A stretch of DNA of 55,740 bases, from contig JAQBUE010000009.1 of assembly GCA_027624045.1 (NCBI GenBank), positions 1 through 55,740 of the forward strand, written 5' to 3'. The stretch comes from Acidobacteriota bacterium. Its GTDB lineage: Bacteria; Acidobacteriota; Terriglobia; Bryobacterales; UBA6623. The first letter of the stretch is position 1; every line of letters starts with the position of its first letter. The position numbers and the translations under genes are program-made. Under the pieces are notes generated by a model. It ran no database searches, was not told the origin of the DNA, and saw only the letters and a list, made by a program, of their open reading frames with translations. Below, piece by piece: positions 35,541 through 43,816 of this stretch.

Positions 35541-35882
35541 TCAACGCGGGCGTACTTCCGCGGCCCGAACTTTGTCTGGGGACCCCGGCTCTTGGGCGGG
35601 CGCTGAGCGTCGTTCGAGCTCGGCGCTAATCATTTCGGTGAAACCGAAGGCGTGGCTGCCGGCAATGGCTTCGGCGACATACTTCTCGGCGAATTCGATG
35701 TAGCTGTCCGCGCCCGTCATCTCATCTTCTTTCTCGTTGATTTCACCAGCCTCGCGGGCCGTCTTCATCCAGGCGGCAATGAGCATGGTTTCGAACTCCC
35801 TCGCCGCGTCGGTGGCGCTCATACCCTGGTGTAGGCGCGGTGCGCGGGCTGCCGCGGGAGAGACAACAATCGGATCGATCAC
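35541..35882 (-). CDS. flgJ: Flagellar rod-binding protein FlgJ, N-terminal domain only
   Basis: 113 aa, corresponding to the rod-binding (Rod-binding/FlgJ-N) domain that caps or scaffolds the growing rod: DAAREFETMLIAAWMKTARE, then YIEFAEKYVAEAIAGSHAFG and FTEMISAELERR. The C-terminal peptidoglycan hydrolase domain of enterobacterial FlgJ is absent, as in many phyla; a separate hydrolase must do that job and none lies nearby. The GTG start overlaps the flgI stop (GTGA). Confidence 0.85.
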   Translation of the reverse strand: MIDPIVVSPAAARAPRLHQGMSATDAAREFETMLIAAWMKTAREAGEINEKEDEMTGADSYIEFAEKYVAEAIAGSHAFGFTEMISAELERRSAPAQEPGSPDKVRAAEVRPR

Positions 35883-36997
35883 ATGACCTCCAGTTCGGCC
35901 TCGAGCGCGCCGGCGGCCGCAATGCTCTGCATGATGGCGATAATGTCCCGCGGCGTCGAGCCAATCGCCATCAGGGCCTTGATCAGGTCTTCGACGCTGG
36001 CGCCTTCCTTGATGGAGACTTCGCGGGCTTTCTCCTCCTGCACCCTGACGTCGACCTGCGGCGTAACGGTTGTCTCGCCGCCAGAGAACGGAGCGGGCTG
36101 TGAGACGAGATAGTCCGTCACGACCTGCACGGTCAGATTACCGTGGAGTACGGAAACGGAAGCGATCTTGACCTCGCTGCCAATGACAACCGTGCCGGTA
36201 CGTTCGTTCAGGACCACCTTGGCGCGCCGGTCTGTCGCGATCTCGAGCGTGTCGATTTGCGCGATGAACTCGACAGGTCTTTCTCTGTACGCCGACGGCA
36301 TCCGGACGACGATCGCGGCCGCGTTCTCGGCGCGCGCTTCACCGCCGGGGAAGGTGTCATTGATCATCTCGGTGATGCGTGAGGACGTGATGAAATCCGG
36401 ACGCCGAAGCTGCAGCCGGAAGCCATCCGGATCAGGGCCGATGCTCGGGGCGGTGAGTTCCACCAGGGCGCCATCGGGTATGCGGCCCACCGTTGGGTGA
36501 TTCACTTGCACCCCCGTCCCTCCACCGCCGGCCGAGAATCCGCCGATCGAGATCGGTCCTTGAGCCACGGCGTAGACATCGCCGTTGGCGGCCTTCAGCG
36601 ATGTGAGTAGCAAGGTGCCTCCTTGCAGGTTCGAAGCGTCCCCGATCGACGAGACGAGGACGTCAAGGCGCGTCCCCGGTTGCGCGAACGGAGGCAGGTT
36701 GGCGGTGGTCATAACAGCGGCTATATTCTTGACTCGCAGGGCGGTTGGCGACACGTTGACGCCCATCTTCTGTAGTAGGTTGGCGAGGCTCTGTGTTGAG
36801 AAAATCGTTTGTTGGCGGTCGCCGGTGCCGTTCAGCCCCACGGCAAGCCCATAGCCGATGAGCATGTTGTCGCGTACTCCCTCGATCGTCACGAGATCTT
36901 TGAGACGGGCGGCTGCGAGGAAAGCAGGAAGCGCGAGCAGCATGACCAGCACCGTTGTTCCCGTTGTTCTTCGCAAGCTTGCTGTAAGAAGGCTCAT
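35879..36997 (-). CDS. flgI: Flagellar P-ring protein FlgI
   Basis: 372 aa with a signal peptide (TGTTVLVMLLALPAFLAAA). The family start RLKDLVTIEGVRDNMLIGYG and LAVGLNGTGDRQQTIFSTQS is exact, followed by ALRVKNIAAVMTTANLPPFA and GGTLLLTSLKAANGDVYAVA. The C-terminus keeps ALMAIGSTPRDIIAIMQSI and AAAGALEAELEVM. The protein polymerises in the periplasm around the rod at the peptidoglycan layer. Lies 8 nt after flgH and overlaps flgJ. Confidence 0.96.
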   Translation of the reverse strand: MSLLTASLRRTTGTTVLVMLLALPAFLAAARLKDLVTIEGVRDNMLIGYGLAVGLNGTGDRQQTIFSTQSLANLLQKMGVNVSPTALRVKNIAAVMTTANLPPFAQPGTRLDVLVSSIGDASNLQGGTLLLTSLKAANGDVYAVAQGPISIGGFSAGGGGTGVQVNHPTVGRIPDGALVELTAPSIGPDPDGFRLQLRRPDFITSSRITEMINDTFPGGEARAENAAAIVVRMPSAYRERPVEFIAQIDTLEIATDRRAKVVLNERTGTVVIGSEVKIASVSVLHGNLTVQVVTDYLVSQPAPFSGGETTVTPQVDVRVQEEKAREVSIKEGASVEDLIKALMAIGSTPRDIIAIMQSIAAAGALEAELEVM

Positions 36998-37004
36998 GAT
37001 GGTT

Positions 37005-37760
37005 TTAGAAGGGCAGTATCTTTTTGATCAGGCGATAGAGAAAGTTAGGACGCCGGATGGCGTCGTTCACGACCCCTTTGCCATTGACGCGCAACTCCAG
37101 CATGGCGATGCGGTCGGAGGTGATGCTATTGTCCGGACGCAGGTCGACCGGGCGCACGGCTCCTCGCAGCCAGATTTCCTGCCGCTCGGCGTTGACAACA
37201 ATTTCCCGCACACCTTCGATGATAAGATTGCCGTTCGGCATCACATGCGTGACGTGTCCTGTAATGCGCGTCGTGACACTGGTAGTCCGCCCGGTGCTGC
37301 CCTGACCGTCCAGGGCGCTGTCACCGCCGGAACTGGCCAGATTTGCGAGCGCTCCCGCCGTGTTCAACCCCCCGAAAAAGCTCGTGATCGAGTGGTTGTT
37401 CGATGAAGCACGGGAACTCGAAACGGTACCGCTCGACAAGGCGCTCGCCTGCTCGATCACCTGAATCGTGATCAGGTCGCCGACCGTCGCCGCCTTGGGG
37501 TCGCGGGCTGTTTCGGCCAGATAGGAGCTATTGAGAAAGAGGGAACCCGGAGAGGCTTTGCCCGCTTCGGCGGCTCGCCCTGTTCTTCGGATATACTCGT
37601 TCAGCTTTTCGTCGCTTGTTTGCCCGCCCAGCGGTGCTGCCGCCGCGATGCTCGCCAATAGCACCGCGGCGATAAGGAACCTCGGCGCTGTTCGGGGCAG
37701 CGCTGTTTGCTTCAGCGCTGTGTCGGCCCCCGCTCGTTGGGGTATCCCTGTTTCGGTCAT
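37005..37760 (-). CDS. flgH: Flagellar L-ring protein FlgH
   Basis: 251 aa. GSLFLNSSYLAETARDPKAA, VGDLITIQVIEQASALSSGT, TRITGHVTHVMPNGNLIIEG and the C-terminal LRPDNSITSDRIAMLELRVN identify FlgH. The L-ring sits in the outer membrane. FlgH is normally a lipoprotein, but here the signal region (FLIAAVLLASIAAAAPLGG) has no lipobox and I see no Cys in the whole chain, so anchoring must differ. ATGA overlap with flgA upstream. Confidence 0.93.
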   Translation of the reverse strand: MTETGIPQRAGADTALKQTALPRTAPRFLIAAVLLASIAAAAPLGGQTSDEKLNEYIRRTGRAAEAGKASPGSLFLNSSYLAETARDPKAATVGDLITIQVIEQASALSSGTVSSSRASSNNHSITSFFGGLNTAGALANLASSGGDSALDGQGSTGRTTSVTTRITGHVTHVMPNGNLIIEGVREIVVNAERQEIWLRGAVRPVDLRPDNSITSDRIAMLELRVNGKGVVNDAIRRPNFLYRLIKKILPF

Positions 37761-38764
37761 TGCTCTGAAACCTCAGCCAACTTCGGTGAAATCACGCGCG
37801 CCACGATGCGGCGGCCGCTGTCGAGATTGCGGCACTGTATGCGCTCGCCGACCGAGCCGGACTCTTCGGCCCGCGCCGGTGTTTGCAGAACGACATCCCC
37901 GAAACGCAACCGAATTTGAATCAGATCACCGCGCTCGATCGTTTCCGCAACGACAAGCAATCGCCGGTCGAGCGGCCGTCCGGCGAGCAGCGAACTGCGC
38001 AATTCCATACCGCTGACATCCGGCGGCGAGAGCACGAAGCGTTGCGGCGCACCGGGCAGCGCACCTTCCTCAAAATCAAAATCGTCGGGGCCGATTTCCG
38101 TGCCGGTCGGCAGATCTCGCTTCGCAACCGCATATTGGCCGTCGATCGCGACCGATGCACGCACCATGACTCGTCCCGTTCGCCCATCCGTGTCGCGCCA
38201 CTCGATCGCGAGCGGTGTGAGGCGATTGAAGACCAGATTGCCCTGAGGCAGTTCAAATTCCAACTTCCCGGCCGGCAACAGCGCGGGTCGATAGCCTTCC
38301 AACTTGACGTGAATGTCGTCCGTGCTGAGTTGGAGGCCGGCCGCAAGGTTGCGCAGAACCAGGTCGAGCGCCTCGGCATGGCCTAGGCGGCGCGTGGCGC
38401 GCCGCACCAGCACCGACGCGGGTAGCCTATCTTGATCGAGATCAAGGCCGTGATCCCGCCCCCAACTCATCAGTTTCGCGCGGGCAATTTGACGGTGCGC
38501 TCCAGGACGCGGCGCATACGCCAGGAACGTAGTGGGTTCGACGACTGCCCAGGCCGGGATGACGCGGGCCAGTTGGCCGGCTGTGATTCGATCTCGCTCA
38601 ATGATGAGTTCAGGTACTTCAGATTGCTCAGGTAGCTCAGGAGGTTCGGCCGCAAGCGTCGGGGAGATCCCGAGCAGCACTAGAAGAGCGCCTCCCGCTA
38701 CAGCTCGTCGCCATGCGAGTCTCCATGGTTGTTTGAAGGCGCAAAGCCCGATGTTAGGTCTCAT
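37757..38764 (-). CDS. flgA: Flagellar P-ring assembly chaperone FlgA
   Basis: 335 aa, longer than the ~220 aa of enterobacterial FlgA because of an N-terminal extension. Signal-like segment AVAGGALLVLLGISPTLAAE. The C-terminal half has the SAF domain: YAVAKRDLPTGTEIGPDDFD, SGMELRSSLLAGRPLDRRLL and a last beta-domain IQIRLRFGDVVLQTPARAEE, then VGERIQCRNLDSGRRIVARV. It guides FlgI assembly in the periplasm. Lies 9 nt after flgG and overlaps flgH (ATGA). Confidence 0.9.
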   Translation of the reverse strand: MRPNIGLCAFKQPWRLAWRRAVAGGALLVLLGISPTLAAEPPELPEQSEVPELIIERDRITAGQLARVIPAWAVVEPTTFLAYAPRPGAHRQIARAKLMSWGRDHGLDLDQDRLPASVLVRRATRRLGHAEALDLVLRNLAAGLQLSTDDIHVKLEGYRPALLPAGKLEFELPQGNLVFNRLTPLAIEWRDTDGRTGRVMVRASVAIDGQYAVAKRDLPTGTEIGPDDFDFEEGALPGAPQRFVLSPPDVSGMELRSSLLAGRPLDRRLLVVAETIERGDLIQIRLRFGDVVLQTPARAEESGSVGERIQCRNLDSGRRIVARVISPKLAEVSEQ

Positions 38765-38773
38765 AGCTGACTC

Positions 38774-39565
38774 CTAGCGGGATAGCGAATTGGCTTCCTG
38801 ATACATTTCATCCGCCGCGCGAACCACCCGCGCGTTGGCCTCATAGGTGCGCTGACCGACGATCATGTTGATGAACTCCTCGACAACGCTAACGTTCGAG
38901 TTTTCGAGAAATCCTTGCTGCAGTGAGCCATGCCCCTGTGTACCCCCGGGCTCTCCGATCACCGCCTCGCCGGAGGCCTCGGTGATCTGAAACAAGTTTT
39001 TGCCGATGGCGCGCAGACCGGCCGGATTCTGGAACAGAGCCAGCGTAATCGGTCCCTTCTGTGTCGTCGTCTCAGAGCCTGGCAACTGATAGCTGACCGT
39101 GCCATCGGAGGCGATCTGAATGAAAGGGGCCTCCGCGTCAATACTGATGGACGGTTCAATCTGATCGCCGTCAGAGGTCACGACATTACCGTCGCGGTCG
39201 AGGTGGAAGGCGCCTGCCCGCGTGTAGGCCACTTCTCCCGTGGGCAGCCGTACTTGAAAAAAGCCCGCACCCTCGATGACAAGATCGAGTGGGTTTCCTG
39301 TCGATATGAAGTCGCCCTGAGAGAAGATCACCTCGTTCGAAACAACTCGTGTGCCGAGTCCGAGTTGCAGGCCCGACGGAAACGTGGTCTGCTGGCCGGC
39401 GGCGGCTCCCGGCGCGGTAAAGTTCTGATAGAGCAAGTCCTGGAACTGCATCCGGCGGTGCTTGAATCCCGTCGTGCTGGCATTCGCCAGATTATTGGCG
39501 ACATTGTCAATGTTCATTTGCTGCGCGAGCATGCCGCTCGCCGCGCTGAAAAGTGCTCGAATCAA
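38774..39565 (-). CDS. flgG: Flagellar distal rod protein FlgG
   Basis: 263 aa. MIRALFSAASGMLAQQMNID, NVANNLANASTTGFKHRRMQ, FQDLLYQNF and the C-terminal ENSNVSVVEEFINMIVGQRT, YEANARVVRAADEMYQ are diagnostic of the distal rod. Middle block: GNPLDLVIEGAGFFQVRLPT. Secreted by the flagellar export apparatus without a cleavable signal. Follows flgF after 26 nt. Confidence 0.96.
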   Translation of the reverse strand: MIRALFSAASGMLAQQMNIDNVANNLANASTTGFKHRRMQFQDLLYQNFTAPGAAAGQQTTFPSGLQLGLGTRVVSNEVIFSQGDFISTGNPLDLVIEGAGFFQVRLPTGEVAYTRAGAFHLDRDGNVVTSDGDQIEPSISIDAEAPFIQIASDGTVSYQLPGSETTTQKGPITLALFQNPAGLRAIGKNLFQITEASGEAVIGEPGGTQGHGSLQQGFLENSNVSVVEEFINMIVGQRTYEANARVVRAADEMYQEANSLSR

Positions 39566-39591
39566 TTTCGGTCTCCTTCGCTTCAGCCGCT

Positions 39592-40332
39592 CTAACGGCC
39601 GAAGCCTCCTAACTCGTCGATGGCGCGGCCGTTCATCTCGTCGCCGATCAGCGATGCGGCCTGTCGCAGCATTTGAAAATTGCGTGTCGCTAGCATCAGC
39701 CTGACCGCCGACAGCGGTGCGTCTACATTGGAACCCTCCAGATACCCCTGCCGGACGGTTGTTTCGGACGCTGGGCGGGCGAGGCCGGACGCGGCGGCCT
39801 GAAAGGCGTTCGTGCCCGCCTTGCGCAACGGCGGCGCGCCGTCGAACTCCACAATGGCGAGTTGCGCGACTGGCAAATCGTCAACCAGAACCATGCCTCG
39901 CGGTCCGATGTCGATGCGCGCGCCGGCTGGCAGGACGATCTCGCGGTCCTCGGTGTCAAGTACCGCACGGCCTTCCGGCGTTGTCAAACGGCCGTCAGCC
40001 GACATGCTCAAATGGCCGCTACGCGTATAGAAGGGTGCATCCGGCGATCCAACGACCAGGAAACCCGGGCCCATCAAAGCGACATCAAGCGCCGCCTCGG
40101 TCGGAAGCAGCGGACCCTGCTGATAGTCGACCTTCGATCCCTCTACGACCGGCATCAAGGCCGGGTCTTCTTCAAGAAACGCCGCCTGTGCTCGCTCGGT
40201 GACAAACAGACGCTGGAACTCGTTGTCCCGCTTGTATCCGGTTGTCGAAGCATTCGCGATGTTGTTGCCAAGCAGTTCCAAGGTTTCAACTTGGGCCTTC
40301 ATGCCGGCAGCAACGGTGAGTAAAGCCTGGTC
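39592..40332 (-). CDS. flgF: Flagellar rod protein FlgF
   Basis: 246 aa from the GTG at 40332 (VDQALLTVAAGMKAQVETLE), which aligns with the usual FlgF/FlgG N-terminus; the track TTG at 40365 adds 11 residues without precedent. LLGNNIANASTTGYKRDNEF, LDVALMGPGFLVVGSPDAPF, YTRSGHLSMSADGRLTTPEG and C-terminal VDAPLSAVRLMLATRNFQML follow. It makes a proximal/distal rod segment. It is the first gene of the leftward operon, divergent from fliK. Confidence 0.88.
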   Translation of the reverse strand, partial: DQALLTVAAGMKAQVETLELLGNNIANASTTGYKRDNEFQRLFVTERAQAAFLEEDPALMPVVEGSKVDYQQGPLLPTEAALDVALMGPGFLVVGSPDAPFYTRSGHLSMSADGRLTTPEGRAVLDTEDREIVLPAGARIDIGPRGMVLVDDLPVAQLAIVEFDGAPPLRKAGTNAFQAAASGLARPASETTVRQGYLEGSNVDAPLSAVRLMLATRNFQMLRQAASLIGDEMNGRAIDELGGFGR

Positions 40333-40372
40333 CACTGAGCATGACGTGAGCAATTGTGCGGCCAAAGGCGAT

Positions 40373-40394
40373 AGGCCCGTGATTCGGGCCTTTT
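40373..40394 (+). terminator. Hairpin AGGCCCG-TGATT-CGGGCCT with T-run in the flgF/fliK gap
   Basis: A perfect 7-bp stem (40373-40379 with 40385-40391), 5-nt loop, then TTTTA on the plus strand: a compact intrinsic-terminator shape between two divergent operons. As no gene runs toward it on the plus strand, it may end antisense transcription, attenuate the fliK leader or act as an RNA element. Confidence 0.5.
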
Positions 40395-40537
40395 AGCAGG
40401 GAGCCTGGCTCGGGACGCTTCACAAAACTTGCCGTACGCCATTATGTTGGCGCTCGATGAAGCGCCGGCCTTTGTGGCGGGCTTGTGTTTTCAACACTCC
40501 GCCGCTTTGGCCCTCGACTTGCCCTGTGTCGCCGTGA

Positions 40538-43408
40538 ATGCAGGCCGTTACGATAGCGCCGGAAGCACCGCTTTCTGCCCGTACCACTCGTCTCCAACGG
40601 GGTGCGGTCACGTTCGGCGCCGCGGCACCCGCACTGCGGGGCAAAGCCGCGGACAACACGAGGCAAGGAGCGTTTTTGCGATTGGTCCAGGCAGAAAGCC
40701 GAAGCCAGATCGACTCGCACTTACAGAGCACGTCCCCTGCCTTGTCAGAACCCTCCCACGGCGAGAGGTCGTCGGGTAAGACCGGTCGAGGCGGCTCGGG
40801 TGACGCGCATCCCCGGCAGCAGTCCAACTCACTCTTCGATGAAGGACGGGACCGGCAAGCTTCCCGACAACCGCTTGAACCCGCCATTCCCGACTCGCCA
40901 CCCGATCTCGCCTCGCCGCCAGTTCGCGCGCCGGCTGGGACTGTGCCGCCCCGTCCCGCAAGGCCCACTGAGCTGGGCGAGTTCGGCACGTTCGGTGCGT
41001 CCGGACCGGAAGAGGCGCTCCTTGCCCAGAGGCCCGCCGCAATTGTCGAGCCGACGATTCAAAGTCCGGATTGGCTGCCAATTGGCGAACCTGCCGACGT
41101 TGCTCTGGAGCCGCAGCCGTTTGGTGAGATCAGACCGAAAGAGGCCCTTCCTGGCGAGGGACCCGTGCTCGTCGCCGAGCCCATGATTCGAAACGTGGAC
41201 TGGCTGCCAACGAGTGAACTTGCCAGCGTTGGGCTGGTGCCGACGCCGCTTCACCAGCCAAATCGGCCGGCTTCCGGGCCCGTATCTCTACCGGCTCGAT
41301 TGGCGCAGCGCCCGGGCGCTCAACCCGGGGTACCCTCTGAGCCGGCGAATGACCGCGCCACTGATCCCGCCAGGCAGCGTCCGAGAGCAGCAGCGGCGTC
41401 CGAATCCTCCGCTCCAGGGAAGCCGCCCCCCACGGATGCCGCTTCCACAGCTAAGGACAAACTGGACCCGAGCTGGCAACAAACCTCCCTCAGATCCAAC
41501 GGCCTTCCCGTATTGCAAGACTCCACTGCTGGAGTGGACAGGGAAAGCAGCGGTAACGCCTCGTTGACATCAGGTGTCGGTATAAATAATAGCTCTCAAA
41601 CGACTGAAATAACGATAGTACGTCTTACAGAACAAGGCCACGGCGGCGACGACGTCCAACCTGAGGGTCTCAACCGCCCTCCCGCCGGCGCACGGCGGAG
41701 CGTTACAGCCGCCGTTGTGGAAAACACCCCGTATGCTGGATCAAGCCCCCAGAGAGCAGAATACCCACAGAGTGGAAATCCTGTGGAAAACTCTCAACTG
41801 AAGGCCCTGCTGCCCGACGGTGAGCCTCACACCCTAGCCTACGGTGCGCCTTCTGCGCAGCCGTCGTCTCCTGTGATGGCGACACCCGCCGAGTTGGCGT
41901 CTCCCGCCGAACTCAACGCGCCCATCGGGAACACTGCCGGGCGACCTCGTGAGATCCCCTCAAGCAATCATGCACGCTCCTACGGCCAGCCTCGAGAAGC
42001 CGATAACCGGAACGACTCGCGGATCGGAATAGGAAATGTTATAGATCATGTCGTATCAGTTACTTTGTTAGGTTTAGATGGCTTAACTAGCACGTCTACA
42101 CAAACCATTCCGGATGTGGCCAGTGATATTGCGACGCCATCTCCGTCGAGCGGCACCCTATCAGACCAACGGTTGAGAGCCTCTACGAGCGAGGACTCAT
42201 CGGGTCGCCCTGAGACTATCGCGGCGGTGGTGGCGAGGGATCAGGATGCTGTCCAGACGGTTCGCATCGCCGCGACGGCCAGCGGGTCGCCACAGGCTGC
42301 AGATCTCGAGGTTTACAGCCTGCGACTGAAGCCCGATCTCGCCGGCCAGTATCCGTCGGTGTCAGCGTTCGAAGACATCGCTCGGGGCTCGGCTCCTGAG
42401 ATCTCCGCCGCGATATCCACAGCTCGTCCACAGGCCGTTGGCAGGGATTTCGAGAGTGCCGCCGCGGCGCCAATCTTTGACCGTGCCGCTACCGGGGGGA
42501 TTGCCGAGCGGCTTCCCGAGCTATTCTCCGCGCTCCGCGAGGCCAGCATGTTGGCCGACCCCGAGGCGACGCTCAAAGCCAGTAGCATCGAAGGCCCGTC
42601 CCCACAACGGAGCAACGGCAAAACGGTTCAGACCGTGCAATCCTCCGCGCAAACATCTGCGGAAACAACCTCGCAAACAGCCCCGCCACCATCCTTGCCA
42701 CCATCCAAGCAACGGCCCGCACACGAGTCCATGGCAGAGCGCGACGCGGCACCTCCACATCCCTCCATTGACGAACAGCCAGCTCAGGCAGCGCTTCGGG
42801 TGACTCATGAGACGCCGTCCGCATTTGGGGGTGCGAAAGCCTCGCTCAGCGCCGCACACCAAGCGCCGCCCAACGCGACAGGCCGGCGTACGGCTTTAGA
42901 CACTTCGAGCCCGGAAGGGATGCCGGTATCACGCTCCAGCCCCGAGACGGCCGCGCAGGGCGTGGCGGCAGCTTTGCCTTTCGCGCCGCGCACCCCTCTG
43001 CCGGCTAGCGGCGTGTCACAGGCAGCTGAGCCTGGCGCGGCCCGGGCGACGGCGGTCCAGACAGCGCTACTTGAAAAGACCCCTGAGCAGCAGACTCTTC
43101 AGTTGCAGATCCAGGATGAGAAATTGGGGCGCGTCGTGATCCGCCTCACCGAACGAGCCGGCCTCATAGACGCCATGGTGCGGACCGACGGGACACGATC
43201 CCGCGAGCTTTTAGGGCAGCAGTTGCCGCTACTGGTCGAATCGCTGGCACGGCGCGGCTTTGCCACACGCCAGGACAGCCCATCAAGCAACCCGGACAGC
43301 CGTGAAGGCGCCGACCACAATGACCAACCGTCGCGGCGCGAGCAGCAACCCCGCCGGCAGCGGCGCGACCAGAAGGCCCGGCCTTCCTTCAAGGTACGCT
43401 TGAAATGA
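40538..43408 (+). CDS. fliK: Flagellar hook-length control protein FliK (very long)
   Basis: 956 aa, more than twice usual. Residues 1-850 are low-complexity Pro/Ser/Ala/Thr/Gln, as in FliK ruler regions. The C-terminal Flg_hook domain is recognisable: EQQTLQLQIQDEKLGRVVIR, AGLIDAMVRTDGTRSRELLG, QQLPLLVESLARRGF, then a basic, disordered tail (RREQQPRRQRRDQKARP). Residues 157-242 contain a 43-aa tandem duplication. Two AT-rich patches inside the gene differ in base composition from the rest. The start ATG at 40538 lacks a strong Shine-Dalgarno and could lie further in. FliK measures hook length and switches export specificity through FlhB. Confidence 0.88.
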   Translation: MQAVTIAPEAPLSARTTRLQRGAVTFGAAAPALRGKAADNTRQGAFLRLVQAESRSQIDSHLQSTSPALSEPSHGERSSGKTGRGGSGDAHPRQQSNSLFDEGRDRQASRQPLEPAIPDSPPDLASPPVRAPAGTVPPRPARPTELGEFGTFGASGPEEALLAQRPAAIVEPTIQSPDWLPIGEPADVALEPQPFGEIRPKEALPGEGPVLVAEPMIRNVDWLPTSELASVGLVPTPLHQPNRPASGPVSLPARLAQRPGAQPGVPSEPANDRATDPARQRPRAAAASESSAPGKPPPTDAASTAKDKLDPSWQQTSLRSNGLPVLQDSTAGVDRESSGNASLTSGVGINNSSQTTEITIVRLTEQGHGGDDVQPEGLNRPPAGARRSVTAAVVENTPYAGSSPQRAEYPQSGNPVENSQLKALLPDGEPHTLAYGAPSAQPSSPVMATPAELASPAELNAPIGNTAGRPREIPSSNHARSYGQPREADNRNDSRIGIGNVIDHVVSVTLLGLDGLTSTSTQTIPDVASDIATPSPSSGTLSDQRLRASTSEDSSGRPETIAAVVARDQDAVQTVRIAATASGSPQAADLEVYSLRLKPDLAGQYPSVSAFEDIARGSAPEISAAISTARPQAVGRDFESAAAAPIFDRAATGGIAERLPELFSALREASMLADPEATLKASSIEGPSPQRSNGKTVQTVQSSAQTSAETTSQTAPPPSLPPSKQRPAHESMAERDAAPPHPSIDEQPAQAALRVTHETPSAFGGAKASLSAAHQAPPNATGRRTALDTSSPEGMPVSRSSPETAAQGVAAALPFAPRTPLPASGVSQAAEPGAARATAVQTALLEKTPEQQTLQLQIQDEKLGRVVIRLTERAGLIDAMVRTDGTRSRELLGQQLPLLVESLARRGFATRQDSPSSNPDSREGADHNDQPSRREQQPRRQRRDQKARPSFKVRLK
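41006..41263. repeat. 43-codon tandem duplication inside fliK
   Basis: Unit 1 (residues 157-199) begins PEEALLAQRPAAIVEPTIQS and continues PDWLPIGEPADVALEPQP. Unit 2 (200-242) begins PKEALPGEGPVLVAEPMIRN and continues VDWLPTSELASVGLVPTP. Both units keep the EAL, EP.I, DWLP and VALEP/VGLVP landmarks at identical spacing. The duplication is old enough to have diverged. Confidence 0.75.
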
Positions 43409-43421
43409 TTCCATGTATCGT

Positions 43422-43450
43422 CTGACAACAAAGAATATACAAATCATAAT
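43422..43450 (+). promoter_or_regulatory. Candidate internal sigma-70 promoter before flgD
   Basis: CTGACA (5/6 to TTGACA), 17 nt, CATAAT (5/6 to TATAAT) in a strongly AT-rich 57-bp gap. The predicted start (about 43457) falls within the Shine-Dalgarno CGGAGG, so a transcript would have almost no leader. The match may instead be chance within an AT-rich spacer. Confidence 0.4.
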
Positions 43451-43465
43451 ACAACGGAGGTATTC

Positions 43466-43774
43466 GTGACAACAACTAGCATCCTCGCCGGCGCTACCGC
43501 CGCCTCGGATCGGTCGGGCAATCAAGTACTGCTGGGAGATCAGACCGGCCAAGACACGTTCCTAAAGCTGCTGGTCACTCAGATACAGAATCAGGACCCG
43601 CTCAGCCCGCAAGATCCGACTGAATTTGTGTCGCAACTGGCGCAGTTCAGCTCGCTCGAACAGCTACTCCAGATGAGTAAATCTCTCGCATCCATCGAAC
43701 TTTCGCTGGGACTCGGCGGCGAGATCCCAGGCGACTCCCAGTTGGGTACCCCGGAACTGGGCGCGGGCGCTTAG
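43466..43774 (+). CDS. flgD: Flagellar hook-capping protein FlgD, minimal form
   Basis: 102 aa only. GTG start with ACGGAGG 5 nt upstream. The conserved N-terminal FlgD domain is complete: GQDTFLKLLVTQIQNQDPLS, PQDPTEFVSQLAQFSSLEQL. The protein then ends with a short acidic tail. The Ig-like/Tudor C-terminal domains (about 120 more residues in most FlgD) are absent and no reading frame continues them. FlgD caps the growing hook. This form keeps the export/hook-interaction part but not the cap body. Confidence 0.9.
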   Translation: MTTTSILAGATAASDRSGNQVLLGDQTGQDTFLKLLVTQIQNQDPLSPQDPTEFVSQLAQFSSLEQLLQMSKSLASIELSLGLGGEIPGDSQLGTPELGAGA

Positions 43775-43816
43775 CCTTTCATTACTTTTTCATAACGTCA
43801 AGGAGAACTCACACCC

